This document shows, in pieces, positions 27,701-39,800 of a stretch of DNA of 64,000 nucleotides (position 1 is its first letter; every line of letters starts with the position of its first letter). This stretch comes from Aquila chrysaetos chrysaetos (lineage: Eukaryota; Chordata; Aves; Accipitriformes; Accipitridae). Location of the stretch: contig NC_044030.1 of assembly GCF_900496995.4 (NCBI RefSeq), positions 1,674,001 through 1,738,000 of the forward strand, written 5' to 3'. A program made the position numbers and the translations under genes. A model generated the notes under the pieces. It was not told the origin of the DNA and did no database searches. It saw only the letters and a list, made by a program, of their open reading frames with translations.

Positions 27701-30700
27701 TACTCTAAGAGCGACAGAGTTTAGGAGAACTCTGCAACAGTTTTTTGGGCTCTAAGTGCTGTAGACTGAACCAAGCAGCTGTGATCACCAATAGGTCAAA
27801 GAATCTTTACTCTTTATAATCAGATTGTGAATGTTGTTCTTGTGAATGCTCTCAATGGAGGACAGCATTGAAAGTGTAATTTTCCATTTGTGTACAGGAA
27901 AGTAAGAAAGTCTTACAGAAAGACATATCCAAGATGAAAGTAAGAAAGTCTTACAGAAAGACATATCCAAGATTCTCCCTTATATGAAAGCTAGAATATC
28001 CGTTGGAGAGGTGGCAATAGTAGTAGATACTCAAAGCTCCATTGATTTAAATACTACAAAGTACCAACTGATTTGGCCTTCTAAGATTTAAGGCAGGCTA
28101 AAACGGTTCTGATAATTTGCTTTCCATAAGACTAGAGTGAAACTATTTGTCTAGACACTAAGATTTTAGTTTAATCTTTTCAGCATAGTTCTTCTCAAGT
28201 GTCCAGGTAGGAGAAGACAGATACACTTTAAATGAAGCCTACGTACACCTATCACTAGAGAAAATGATGACTGAAACCAGGATATCCATACAGGTGTAAC
28301 AGCCGAGTTACAGTTTTCTCACTACTTCCTAATTGGGGGGAGGGGAGGAGGGGCAGGCTTTGGTGGGAATTAAGTTTGAAAATGTAATTAAAAACATTCA
28401 GTAGTTTTCTTATTTTTTTGGTCTTTTGAGTTCCTCATCCCCTAGTTGCCAAAAGGACAGATACCTCAACCGACATTTCATGTGAAATTATAATGGTTCA
28501 TTTGAGTCATGGCATTTCTTTTTACCTAGTGTATTTAATGAAGAGGAACAATAGTGATTCAAGGGACTAGCTGGAATTTTCCCCCAGCCCCCAAATAAAG
28601 TCCATTAAGTCTAAAGGATTTGGAATGAGACACTGAAATGTTTCATTTGAAGTCTGAATGGGTCAAAGAGTTCAGCATAGCTTTTGGACTTATGGCTGAA
28701 GTGTCTTTAGCAAACCAGATCAAGTTTGTGGAGTGAAAAATTTCACCTGAGAATTGGCCTGAGCTAAGGTGTGTCTGATTGCCTCTCTGAAGTTATGGCT
28801 TATTATATGCTTAAAGCTCTTCCTAAACTGACAAGAGAGCTCCAAAGATTTTTTTTCTTCTTCACACTGTGTAGTCTTGCTTTCACATTAACACCTACTG
28901 AGATTTATTTAGAGATATTTTAGTAAGAAAGCCTGTTCTATTTGGTCTTTGCTTGAGACAGACAGAGAGACAGACACATACACACAATAAAACAGTTTCT
29001 TGTATACGTACACATCACACCGTAAGACTGCAGAGCTGCAACAGAAGGTAAAAAATAACTTGAAAGTAAACCAAGGATTTCAGTTAGGACTTTAGGGTAT
29101 CTGATTAAAAGAGTTTGAGAGGCCTTTCAAACACTTACCATCACATGAAATGGCAAGGTACTGTGCCAAATCACCAGCTATTTCATGAAACACGTTTCTG
29201 TCCATAAGCAAACTTGAGATGACCCAATATTCCACTACAGTTCCAAGAATTGCATTTAATAGACCAGCTATTTCACATCTGAAAGCCTAAATGAAAAGAA
29301 AAAACCAAACCAAAACAAAAGAGTATCTATAGACCTGTAGCGTGTAACAAATTCACACTGATAATGTACCAATAATAACACTAGAGAACTTCCTTAGATA
29401 AAAGCCCACTCTGTTGCCACATCACCTCTTCACTGGCTTTTCTTCTGCTGCTCAAAAGCTAACTGTTGCAGCTAGGTCAACAAAATTAATACGCTATTGA
29501 TGCCACATGAATTAACATTTGGCATTGCAGAAATAAAAGTTATTTGAAAACATGCAAAATGGGATCAAAGCTTACAAGTACGAAGTGTGATTTCTTTTTA
29601 AATTATTTTAACTGTAAGATTTCAACTACTGCATTTATGCTAGTTAACCTTGTGTTTAATTTGACAATTACAGGGATCTTATTCTACCTGCTATATTACG
29701 ACTCTTTTTTCCCAAAGATTTCATCATGATGTGAAAGCTCCTTTTGTGACTAACCATGTCTGTGCCAAAAGGGAAAGGATGCAAGGTGCTAGTTTCCTGC
29801 ACAGAAAGAACTTTGGCAGCCAGTTTGTGGGATCAGGAAACTGTCTTCTGCTACCAAAAATTCCAAAGAGAATAGCAGCAGCAAATTTAAAAAGAACATA
29901 CTTATGGGTATTAGCCTTACCTTTTTCTCCCCTGAACCTCCACAAAATGGTCAGGTGTAGACAAAAAAGCCAAAGCGCATTTTGTTTGGAGGCATCAAGA
30001 CAATATACAGCACTTTAACATGCTATCCAGAAAGTACCGTGAGATAGATGAAAATACTTGTTCATCCACATGAGCACTTCATCGGTAGTGGTTGGTTAAA
30101 GCACTGCTTCTATTGTCTGAGTTAGTCTGTGCAAAGTCAAGTCAGATCTGTCTACTCAATACCTTTCTGTGCCATGTAAAAATACTTTATGCAATGATTC
30201 TGAAATAAGTTATTCCTCTGACCACATGTACAACCACAGAAAATTCAGTATTTGTATGTCAGTTTTGAAAGTGCAAATTGGAAGAATACCTGCACCACAG
30301 TAGGAACACATGCATTCATTTGCACAGAGACACCTACCTAAGGCTCTTCCAGAGAATCACTACTGTTACACTAGAGCACCAGCCAATACAGTGCATTCTA
30401 GTGAAAGAGAATGAGTACTTCAGAATGGACAATTTTGGATAAGAGGGAAATTGAACTGAGTATGTACTTACTTATTTGTCAGCTTTAGATTTTATAGAAT
30501 TACTTAAAGGAAACAAAACTTTTCTGTCTTTTGTTGTGGTCTCACACCACAGTCAATGGTTTGTCTGATACTCCTTTGAGAACAAAATACGTTCCAGGTT
30601 GGTTTAAAATAATTTAACAGGATTCCCTCAGAAGCTGGAAAACACCAAGGACTAAAACAGATTGAGCTTCATCAATAAATCAGACAGACTATGTAAGAGC

Positions 30701-33700
30701 AACAGAGACTGTGACACAGGTAAGATTTATAATAAAAAGATTACAAAGTAATTTGTTGAAAACCTACATAAATACTGTCCCTACAGTTAACAGACTTACT
30801 TGTCATTCAAAAGAAAAGGAATAAACACAACTACAAATAAACATTGTGTGGGTGGGGAAACAGTATAATCTCCATCACTGAAGGCTTTTAAGAACTGGCC
30901 TGGCAAAATCTGTTAGGACAGATCTCTGACATTGCTTCCAGCCCTACTTCCTCTTACTCCATTAAGCACTATTTGATTTGGTTTGCCTCTTGCTTTACTG
31001 TATCATAATACTTTACTGTAGATGAACTGTGGGATCCCATAGTAACAAAAACTTGATATGGCATGTCAAGAACATGAAAATATTTTTTTTCAACTAAAAT
31101 TGAAATATTTTAAAAGCTACATTACTTCCTACCTTCTGAAGATTCCGGAATAGAAACTGAAGAACTAATTTAAAACATCTAAAATGCATTTAAATTTCCC
31201 TTAAGTATGCACACTTCTTTTATCACTGGACCCCAAAGCAAAATACTGGGTGAATAATGTAATTCCATCAATAGCTCTTTGCAGGAAATAAATTACACAA
31301 AGGCAGTAAAAAAGCACAATTTTAACAGAGGTTAAATGACAGGATCAAGGACGTATGGATGTAATCTGAGGTAGATACAGATGCAAAGCACTAGTATTTA
31401 TTCTTTTTCTTGTTTCTAAATCACAATATTGTATTACTTCATCTATGAAATATCTTCAAGGAAAGGGGTGGGGAGTGAAAGTTGACCTTGATGCAGCAGA
31501 TTGAAATAATGACTGTTAATACTGCAAGTATTAATAATGTTTTGCAGTCAGCTATATAGCTGCATGTTAAATGTGGCTGCTACATGAGTTGCAACTATGT
31601 TTGCTCAGCTAAGTATCTGCACACTGACAAAGACAAACCAGATCCTTCCAACTGGTGTAGGATTGGTTGACATTTTGGTAAAACAACGGTAGTACAAACC
31701 AAGAGCTTCTCCTTAATATTTTGAAATAAATGGTTCAATTCTACAAATGAGGGGGAAATGCTCCAATTTACTGCAAGTATCATCTGTTCTAAAAACATTT
31801 AAATATTAACATCTTAAAAATATTTTCATTTTCAAGCACAAAACAATACAAACATAGTAATGAAAACACAAGCAATATTAAAAAGGAAAAAGAAGGAAGC
31901 ATTTGCATGAAACATGGGAATTGCTACCATGTATGACAGCATCAAGGCTTGTTCTTTTTCCTACTCTACCCCCCCAAGCAACTGGCCTGGGGGTGTGCAA
32001 GAAGCTGGGAGAGGGCACAGCCAGGACAGCTGACCCGAAATGACCAAAGGGATATTCCATGCCATATAAACATTGTGCTCAGCAATAAAAGCTGGGGAAA
32101 GGAGGAGGAAGGGGGGACATTCAGGGTTATGGTGTTTGCCTTGCCAAGTAACTGCTACATGTGATGAAGCCCTGCTTTCCAGGAAGCGGCTGGACATCTG
32201 CCTGCCGATGGGAAGCACTGAATGAATTCCTTATTTTGCTTTGCTTGCTTTGCTGGTGTGCGCAGCTTTGCTTCACTGATTAAACTGTCTTTATCTGAAC
32301 CCATGAGTGTTTGCGCTTCCAATTCTCTCCCTCATCCCGCTGTGGGGTGGGTGAGGGAGCGGCTGGGTGGGGACTTACCTGCCAGCTGGGGTCAACCTAC
32401 TACACCATGCACAGCAAATTAAGTAAGATCCAGTTAAACCTTTTTTCAAAACTCTCTTGTTCTTATTGTTGAGAATCAAAGCTATCTCATGGAGAAAAGC
32501 ATTGAAGTGGGAAGAGGCTGTTGACTGTGTTAGCATACAAAGGTCATATCAGTACAACTGATGTCTGCCAGCTTAGCAAATGCAATTCCTACATTGCTGT
32601 TCCATTTAATGCTCTGCCAAGTCAAGTACAGTGCTACAGTGACAGAAGTTTCACAGTGTGTTTTAGTACACATAAAAGTTCTTATACGAAAGCTTTTAAG
32701 TCATAGGAAAACTCATTTTAACTTTTCTACTTTGAATTACAGAGTTATTTTAGAGTTGTTCTTCAGAGTTCTTTTTCATGTGGTGTAAATGTTTTTAGGG
32801 TTATGCAGTACCCCAAAAGTGCCTAAAACATACTTCCAGGAAGCTACTGGAAGTGCCAGATAAACCAAAAAGACATTTAGTTCTACAAATTTACGGCATA
32901 CAAATTTTTAGCAGGTAAAGATACCTGAAACATGGAAGAAAACAAGTTAGAAATATGCAAGATGATGCAACTAAAAAATGGTATTAATGCCTTTTTCACT
33001 CCTTTGTCAGGCTATGTAAGACAGCTCTTTTAAAAAAACCACCAGTACTATCAGGGATGAAAAGCATTTCCGATACCATTTGTGACATTGTGAAAAGCCA
33101 TGCAATAGCTCAATGCTACTCAAAGTGTTATAAGCAATATACACATTCCTTTGTAAATTCTAAAACTGAATTAACAGCTTTGATTCAAGGAACCTTGACC
33201 AGGAGTTTCTGCACCAAACCTATTTAAATAATGTAATAAATAATAAATGTTATTTAAATTAAAATTATATTCAATATTGATTTGAAGATCTCAAGTGATG
33301 GAAAAACTTCTATGTTCTTTGGCAGCACATTTTTAACTACAAGGATAGTGTATCAGTTTTATTTCACCAAGTTGTCCCAGCAGATTAACACAGTCATAAG
33401 CAAAGGCATCCAACTTCCTGTCACTGATTTTATTCTGGTACTTTTAAGATAAAGTAAATTATATCTAACACAAGAAAGCAAATGCACTTATATATGTAAC
33501 TTAAATTTTTATAGCCCTTCATTCTTTCTTTTTCTTTTTATCTGATGTTGGTTATAACAGGTCTGAAAAGTGAAATACCTCCAGAGTATGTAAGCCAAAG
33601 AAACCAGTAACTCAGAATTTCAGCATGGATTTTCTCACTTAGAATACTGTAACTGTTTCTGGATTGCTCTTGTTATGCAGACACACACATATTATATATG

Positions 33701-33844
33701 TACACCCATATATATAAAAACCATAATTTTGCAACAAATCAGCACTAGAAGAGAGGAAATATACACTGATATTTTCCCTCCACTTCAGTGCTGATTTGTT
33801 ACAATCTCTTTGAATTACAAAAAAAAGAATCTGATTCTAAAAAG

Positions 33845-33890
<46 letters not shown>

Positions 33891-36800
33891 CCCACTTTTA
33901 CCACTTAGAAAAGAATGTGTTAGATATGCTCAAAAAAAGAATTTAATTAAATTATTCATCTGGTTTTATTTACAGGTATTTTCACTGGAAAATTGCATGG
34001 AAGTTCGGTATATCACAGTTGGCATGTTTATTTCTTCCCACGAGCTAACACGCTTGTTTAAGCTCAGAAACAGAGTCACACCTTTACACTGTGCTATAAA
34101 CCACTTAATTTCTGTGCCCATGCAGATAGTAAGAATACCCAAAGTAATTCCTTTCATTTGGGTTTCTAAATGGCCTTATGTGTTTCTTGCCAATGTGTTG
34201 CCTCTTAAGCAAACAGCCTTTAAAAAACAAAACTGGTAACAATGACTCACACCCTTAAACTGAAGACAAGAAGTAAAATTTTGCATCCAATATGCCTTAT
34301 TAAATGACCTGGAAATACTGTGGTTTTATTTATGCATCTCTAAAATAATAAAAAAAGAAGGAGAAAAGAAAACAGTTCTGCCTGGATAGCTAGGGAGGAT
34401 CTGCTCCTTTGGCTTTCTTAATGACATTTTCAACTATGTCATGGAATTTTAAATGGAGTCTCTGAGTATGTGGAGAAATCAGTATATCAAGTTTTAGTGT
34501 AACAAAATTGAGAGTGCAGAAAAGGTTAATGAAAAGTTTTGAATGTAAAAATATGTTATTTTTTTTTAGAGTTTATTTTTGCCAAAAAATGCAAAGGGAA
34601 AGAAAATGCAATATATAAATACGAAATTAAGGAATAAGGCTGTAAGAAAGAACATACAACACTGCAGATACTATGAGGCAACAAGCTGCTTTTTAAGGCT
34701 AGAATTCATATCTGCAGGGATATTGTACATTACAGTGCATAAGATCAAAGTGGGAAAGCAATAGGCATCTGGGTTTTGTGCTGAAAGTACAATTTTTATA
34801 TGTATGTATATAAAGAAAATAGAATCTAAACAAGAGGTAGGTCTCTGTGTTTTATGTTATGTTTTATTCTTTCTTTTAAGTTTATTTTTCATATGTGTAC
34901 TACACTCTATCTGACACAAGTGATTATTCTGCTTATGCAAAGAATGGTTTATGAAAAAGATATGGCTTACAGTGCTGGAACTTGTCAAAAGAAGGCATAG
35001 TAGAAAAAAGAAAATGGTGCCTACACTTAAACTGCAGATTCAACACCAGGAAACATATGAAAGCAGTCTCATTTTCCAAAGAAACAGAATGGCCACTGAC
35101 GGCAACTGAATGCATGCCTGCTTGGTGCTCAGTACCTTTGAAAAGGTAGGTTGTTTAAATATAAATATGGGTATAGAAGCCTAATTTTAGGCACTTTTTT
35201 AATATCTTGACCAAGGATAAAAGGCAGCACTGTTTCAGAATGTCTTGCTTTGATAGCCCTCAAAAAAGGTAGGAGGTCTGGCTAGGTAAGATGAGTGAAG
35301 CTCTCATTATGTTTAATCTTTCTGCTTTCTTAACATAATGAACTACTAGGTATTATATTGAAAGTGCTTTTTTCTCTGGAATACTTGATTTTCTATTGTT
35401 GTTCTGTTATTGTATTGAAAAAGTGAATGAAGTACCTATTTATTCTGTGCTTTCACAATAATTTAAAAGAGAACGCAGAGACAGCAGTAAGTTTGTATTT
35501 TATGTGAGAATGTAGAAGTCAAAGATGTTTTACAAGGCCTCTAGCTTCTGAAAAGAAAGAGGTGGTACAGAGGACACTCAGTATCTTTCAGGTCAATGTC
35601 CTGCTGGTCAGCAGGTCACAGAACAGCAATTAAGTTGCCTTCAATTCCATTTTTATGAAAAGACCTAGGGAAGATACCAAATGAAACTAAAGGACTTGGG
35701 AAGAAAACTGGGGCATTTAGTAAAATAAAAAAAATGCATATCTGTAGAAAACAGCAAAAAACTATTAGTTTTGTTAGCTTTCTCCTTCCAACGTTTCCTG
35801 AATACAATCACTGTAAAATAAGATAATCCCCTCTTTCGTTACACCTTATTGTTTGACAGGATGTATTAAGCTGGTGTCCCTAATGACTACAGTAATACCT
35901 GCTGGTAAGGGCATGTGAACATCTGAATGTAGCCAACAAGCTACTCATGACTCGTTTCTTCTCTACAGATCAATATGAGAATCTTATGGATCAATTCATT
36001 TCCTTTAGTGGAGCAAAAACCAGCATGCTTCACAACAAAAGGCAGCTATAACAAGCAGCTGTGATTCTTACATATAATTCCTCACAAAGGAAGGAACAAA
36101 GGGAATGCCTTTAAGAAAAATATGTCGGTCTTCATTATTTTATAGTATAAAATACATACTCACATCATTTTTTCTGTTCAATTCTCTATGGGAAAGTATG
36201 ACCCAATCTGCTAGAATATGTATGTGTTTGCTAAAAAGCACTGAGGTGTCGCTTCCCAGCCAAAAGGTCTCCAGAAGAACTGTCTGTGGCATGACTTGCT
36301 GATGCTGTGAATTGGTCCCTTCAACCAAACTGTAAAAAAAGAAAGTGAAAAAACCTAAATCTTTATGCCACTTTGATTACTATAGTTACCAGACAGAAAC
36401 CTTGTCTTCTGTCAAAACACACACAGGTTTGGCAATTTTTAAGTATGGAAAGATCAGACACAATTTCTGATGAATAAGAAGTAAAATAATGATGACTATT
36501 ACAGTCAGACTGAAGGAATTCTAATATTGTGCTAATATTACATAAAGTAAAGGCTGCCTTTATGTAATATTGTGCTAATATTACATAAAGTAAAGGCTGC
36601 CTTTATGTATTGGGCTTGTGTGGCAAGTTTTTGGTAGCAGGGGGGCAACAGGGGTGGATTCTGTGAGAAGCTGCTAGAAGCTTCCCCCACGTCTGGTGGA
36701 GCCAAAGCCAGCCGGCTCCAAGACGGACCTACTGCTGGTCAAGGCTGAGCCCATCAGCGATGGTGGCAGCGCATCTGTGATAACATATTTAAGAAGGGAA

Positions 36801-39800
36801 AAAAGTTGCTGGGGCACAGAAACTGCAGAGAGAGGAGTGAGAACAGGTAAGAGAAAAAACTCTGCAGACACCAAGGTCAGTGAAGAAGGAGGGGAGGAGA
36901 TGCTCCAGGCGCCGGAGCAGAGATTCCCTTGCAGTCCGTTGGGAAGACCATGGCGAGGCAGGCTGTCCCCCAGGGAGGTCCACAGTGGAGCAGATCTCCA
37001 CCTGCAGCCCGTGGAGGACCCCACGGCAGAGCAGGGGCATGCCTGAAGGAGGCTGTGACCCCCTGGGAAGCCCGCGCTGGAGCAGGCTCCTGGCAGGACC
37101 TGTGGCCCTGTGGAGAGAAGAGCCCACGCTGGAGCAGGTTTTCTGGCAGGACTTGTGACCCTGTGGGGGACCTACGCTGGAGCAGTCTGTGCCTGAAGGA
37201 CTGCAGCCCGTGGGAGGGACCCACAATGGAGCAGTTTGTGAAGAACTGCAGCCCATGGGAAGGACCCACGAAGGAGAAGTTCATGGAGGACTGTCTCCCG
37301 TGGGAGGGACCCCACGCCTGAGCAGGGGGAGAGTGAGGAGTCCTCCCACTGAGGAGGAAGGAGCAGCAGAGACAACGTATGGCAAGCTGACCCCATCCCC
37401 CATTCCCTGTCCCCCTGCGCCGCTGGGATGAAGGAGGTGGAGAAAATTGGGAGTGGAAATGAGGCGGGAAGAAGAGAGGGGTGGGGGGAAGGTGTTTTAA
37501 GATTCGGTTTTATTTCTCATTACCCTATTCTGGTTTGATTGGTAATAAATTAAATTAGTTTTCCCCAAGTCGAGTCTATTTTGCCCGTGATGGTAATCGG
37601 CAAGTGATCTCGCCCTGTCCGTATCTCGACCCACGAGCCTTTGGTTATATTTTCTCTCCCCTGTCCAGCTGAGGCGGGGAGTGATAGAGTGGCTTGGTGG
37701 GACACTGGTGTCCAGCTGGGGCCAGCCCACCACACTTCACTATATAAAGGCAGAGCAAAGCCAAGACTTTTTTTATACTTCATAAACGCAGGAAAGATAA
37801 TTGTCTCCCTAGCAAAAGTTAACCGTTAATTGAATTATAGATTATATACAGAATTATATAATTATATACAGAAATGCATGTCGAACTGTGAAAAAATACT
37901 AAAGTATTATCCTATAAAACCCACCTTTTTGTCAGAAACTCTACTTCAGCTTTTATTAACTCAAAGAAAAACTTCAATAATGTTTTGTGAACTATCCTCT
38001 GTTCATCTCCTCTCCCTGAAACTGAGACTGCATGACAAATGTTTTTGCAATAAAGGCAAGACCTGAAAAATAAACATCGAAAAATCCATTTGTATGACAG
38101 AAATCATAGTCTGATGTATCGGCAAAACAGTCAGCTTTGACTTTTGACAATTTTGACAAGGAAATACCTTGCTCCCCAGCAACATTCATCATTTTAAAGC
38201 CTAACTTTCTGGTTTTAATTTTTTTTTTTAAAATACAGCTTTAACATGTTTGTGACTGGGGCTTTGTGTTATAGATGAAGATTTTGTATTACAGTGTAAA
38301 CTAAATGATTTAACCGTATTTTTCTGTTTCTACTTGAGGTACTGTACAATTACTGAATTTAACAGAACTTCTTTAAAATCCTTTAATTAGAAGGTAGTCT
38401 TGTAATATCTTACAGATACTGTAACATTGTACAAACCTTAGTTCAGATAACAGTTCACACATACTATTTGACAGGACTACAGTTTGTGATCAAGCCATAT
38501 GATTGTCTATCACAATGGAGGTAATTTTGAAGTAAAGTGAGAACGCATTTTTTTGGCTAGAATTTTGAGTACTGGAACCACCAGGTATACAACTGCTGGG
38601 TATTCACATTCTGCTAGTAAGTACTAAAAGATAAAATACTTCATTTACAAAATAAATTCTCTTCCATTCCCTATGACATGTTCCTAATAAAAACTATTAA
38701 ATGTCCAATTACAGTGATTCAAGTACAGTGATTCAATGCCCTTCAAGACTATAGACATACTTGCAATCATACACATTCATGTATCTGTAATCACGGTTGT
38801 ATCAAAGTATTTAAATGTTACTTAAGATTTTATGACAGTAATAAGAAGAGGTACAGTTTCTCTTTCCAATGAAACGAAGAATTAATTTCTATTGATGTAA
38901 ATTACAAAAAATGAGTTCTCAAGCTAAAGCATAGACTACCCAAACAGCTCCTATGTACTGAGTCTTGTATTTGTAGATGTATAGGATATAATCAGACTTC
39001 CTGAACAAGATGGCAAAGTTTATGATTAAAATCAAAATATAACATGAAGCTTCATGTTTGGTAAGAAAAGACTGGAATTTGCTTTGTAACTGCAGATATG
39101 TATGTGCATGTGTGCTTATATATAGACATACACAACAGCAATAGCATGTAACTTACTATAATTTGTGGAAAGCTTAAAAAAAAAAATAAATAATTTTTAA
39201 AAAAGGAAGGAGGACAAGAAAATGTACATTTTTTCCTTTCCAAAAAACCCCCCTTTGCCTGTGAGCTGACACTTACTGAAACAAAGTGAAAGGTCCAAAT
39301 CTCAGTTACAATTCTAGACTTTCACATACAGTTAACTTGTTCTGGTGAAAATGAGACTTCGATACAATAGAATTCCAACCCTCCTCCCCCATCCCTGAGT
39401 TTGGAGTAACATAACAACTATTGCATCTAACACCTCATTAAACTTTCTTACCTTACAAGCATCTCTAGCAAGGACCACGTGCCTTTCTTACAGACAGGAC
39501 ACTGAAGAAGATCCAAATAATACTTTAACATAGACGGGGACTTCCAAGGAGGATCATGTTGGAGAACAAGGTACAAAACATGATGAAGTTTAGCATGAAG
39601 TATTGCATTGGTATTTTCCTGTAATAAAATGAGAAAATAATATTGGCTCCATACTGGCCAAAGATCCATAAGCACTAAGAGTTAATATATTTTGTTTATT
39701 CCTTACAAGCCAAAGTGACTAAATTTAATCAGTGAAGTAACATGCAAAATTCAGAGTTTACAAAAAAAAGCAAGGAAACAAGGAGAGCTTGCTTTAGTGT

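Larger units (their letters stand above)
29287..36163 (-). other. SLF1: SLF1 intron between coding exons 10 and 11
   Basis: The longest SLF1 intron, 6.9 kb. It holds a worn CR1-like fragment (30.9 kb), a truncated LTR (31.9-32.4 kb), an inverted repeat (33.73-33.80 kb) and a 51-base A tract (33.85 kb). The remainder is AT-rich and unremarkable. Confidence 0.7.
36330..37924 (-). other. SLF1: SLF1 intron between coding exons 9 and 10
   Basis: A 1.6 kb intron made up largely of the 43-bp tandem pair (36522-36607) and a 1.1 kb solo LTR (36606-37734). Little unique intron sequence remains. Confidence 0.75.

Noticed and set aside
33315-33345. ttctttggcagcacattttt resembles the 5' end of U6 snRNA.
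   Set aside because: The match stops after about 15 bases and the rest of U6 is absent.
36696-37431. Several open frames of 80-155 codons on both strands at 36.7-37.4 kb.
   Set aside because: All lie in the GC-rich LTR whose 45-bp units keep frames open; overlapping frames on both strands are not genes.
37992-38192. 66-codon minus frame overlapping SLF1 exon 9.
   Set aside because: Out of frame with the exon; the true frame lacks an ATG but matches human SLF1 and agrees in phase.
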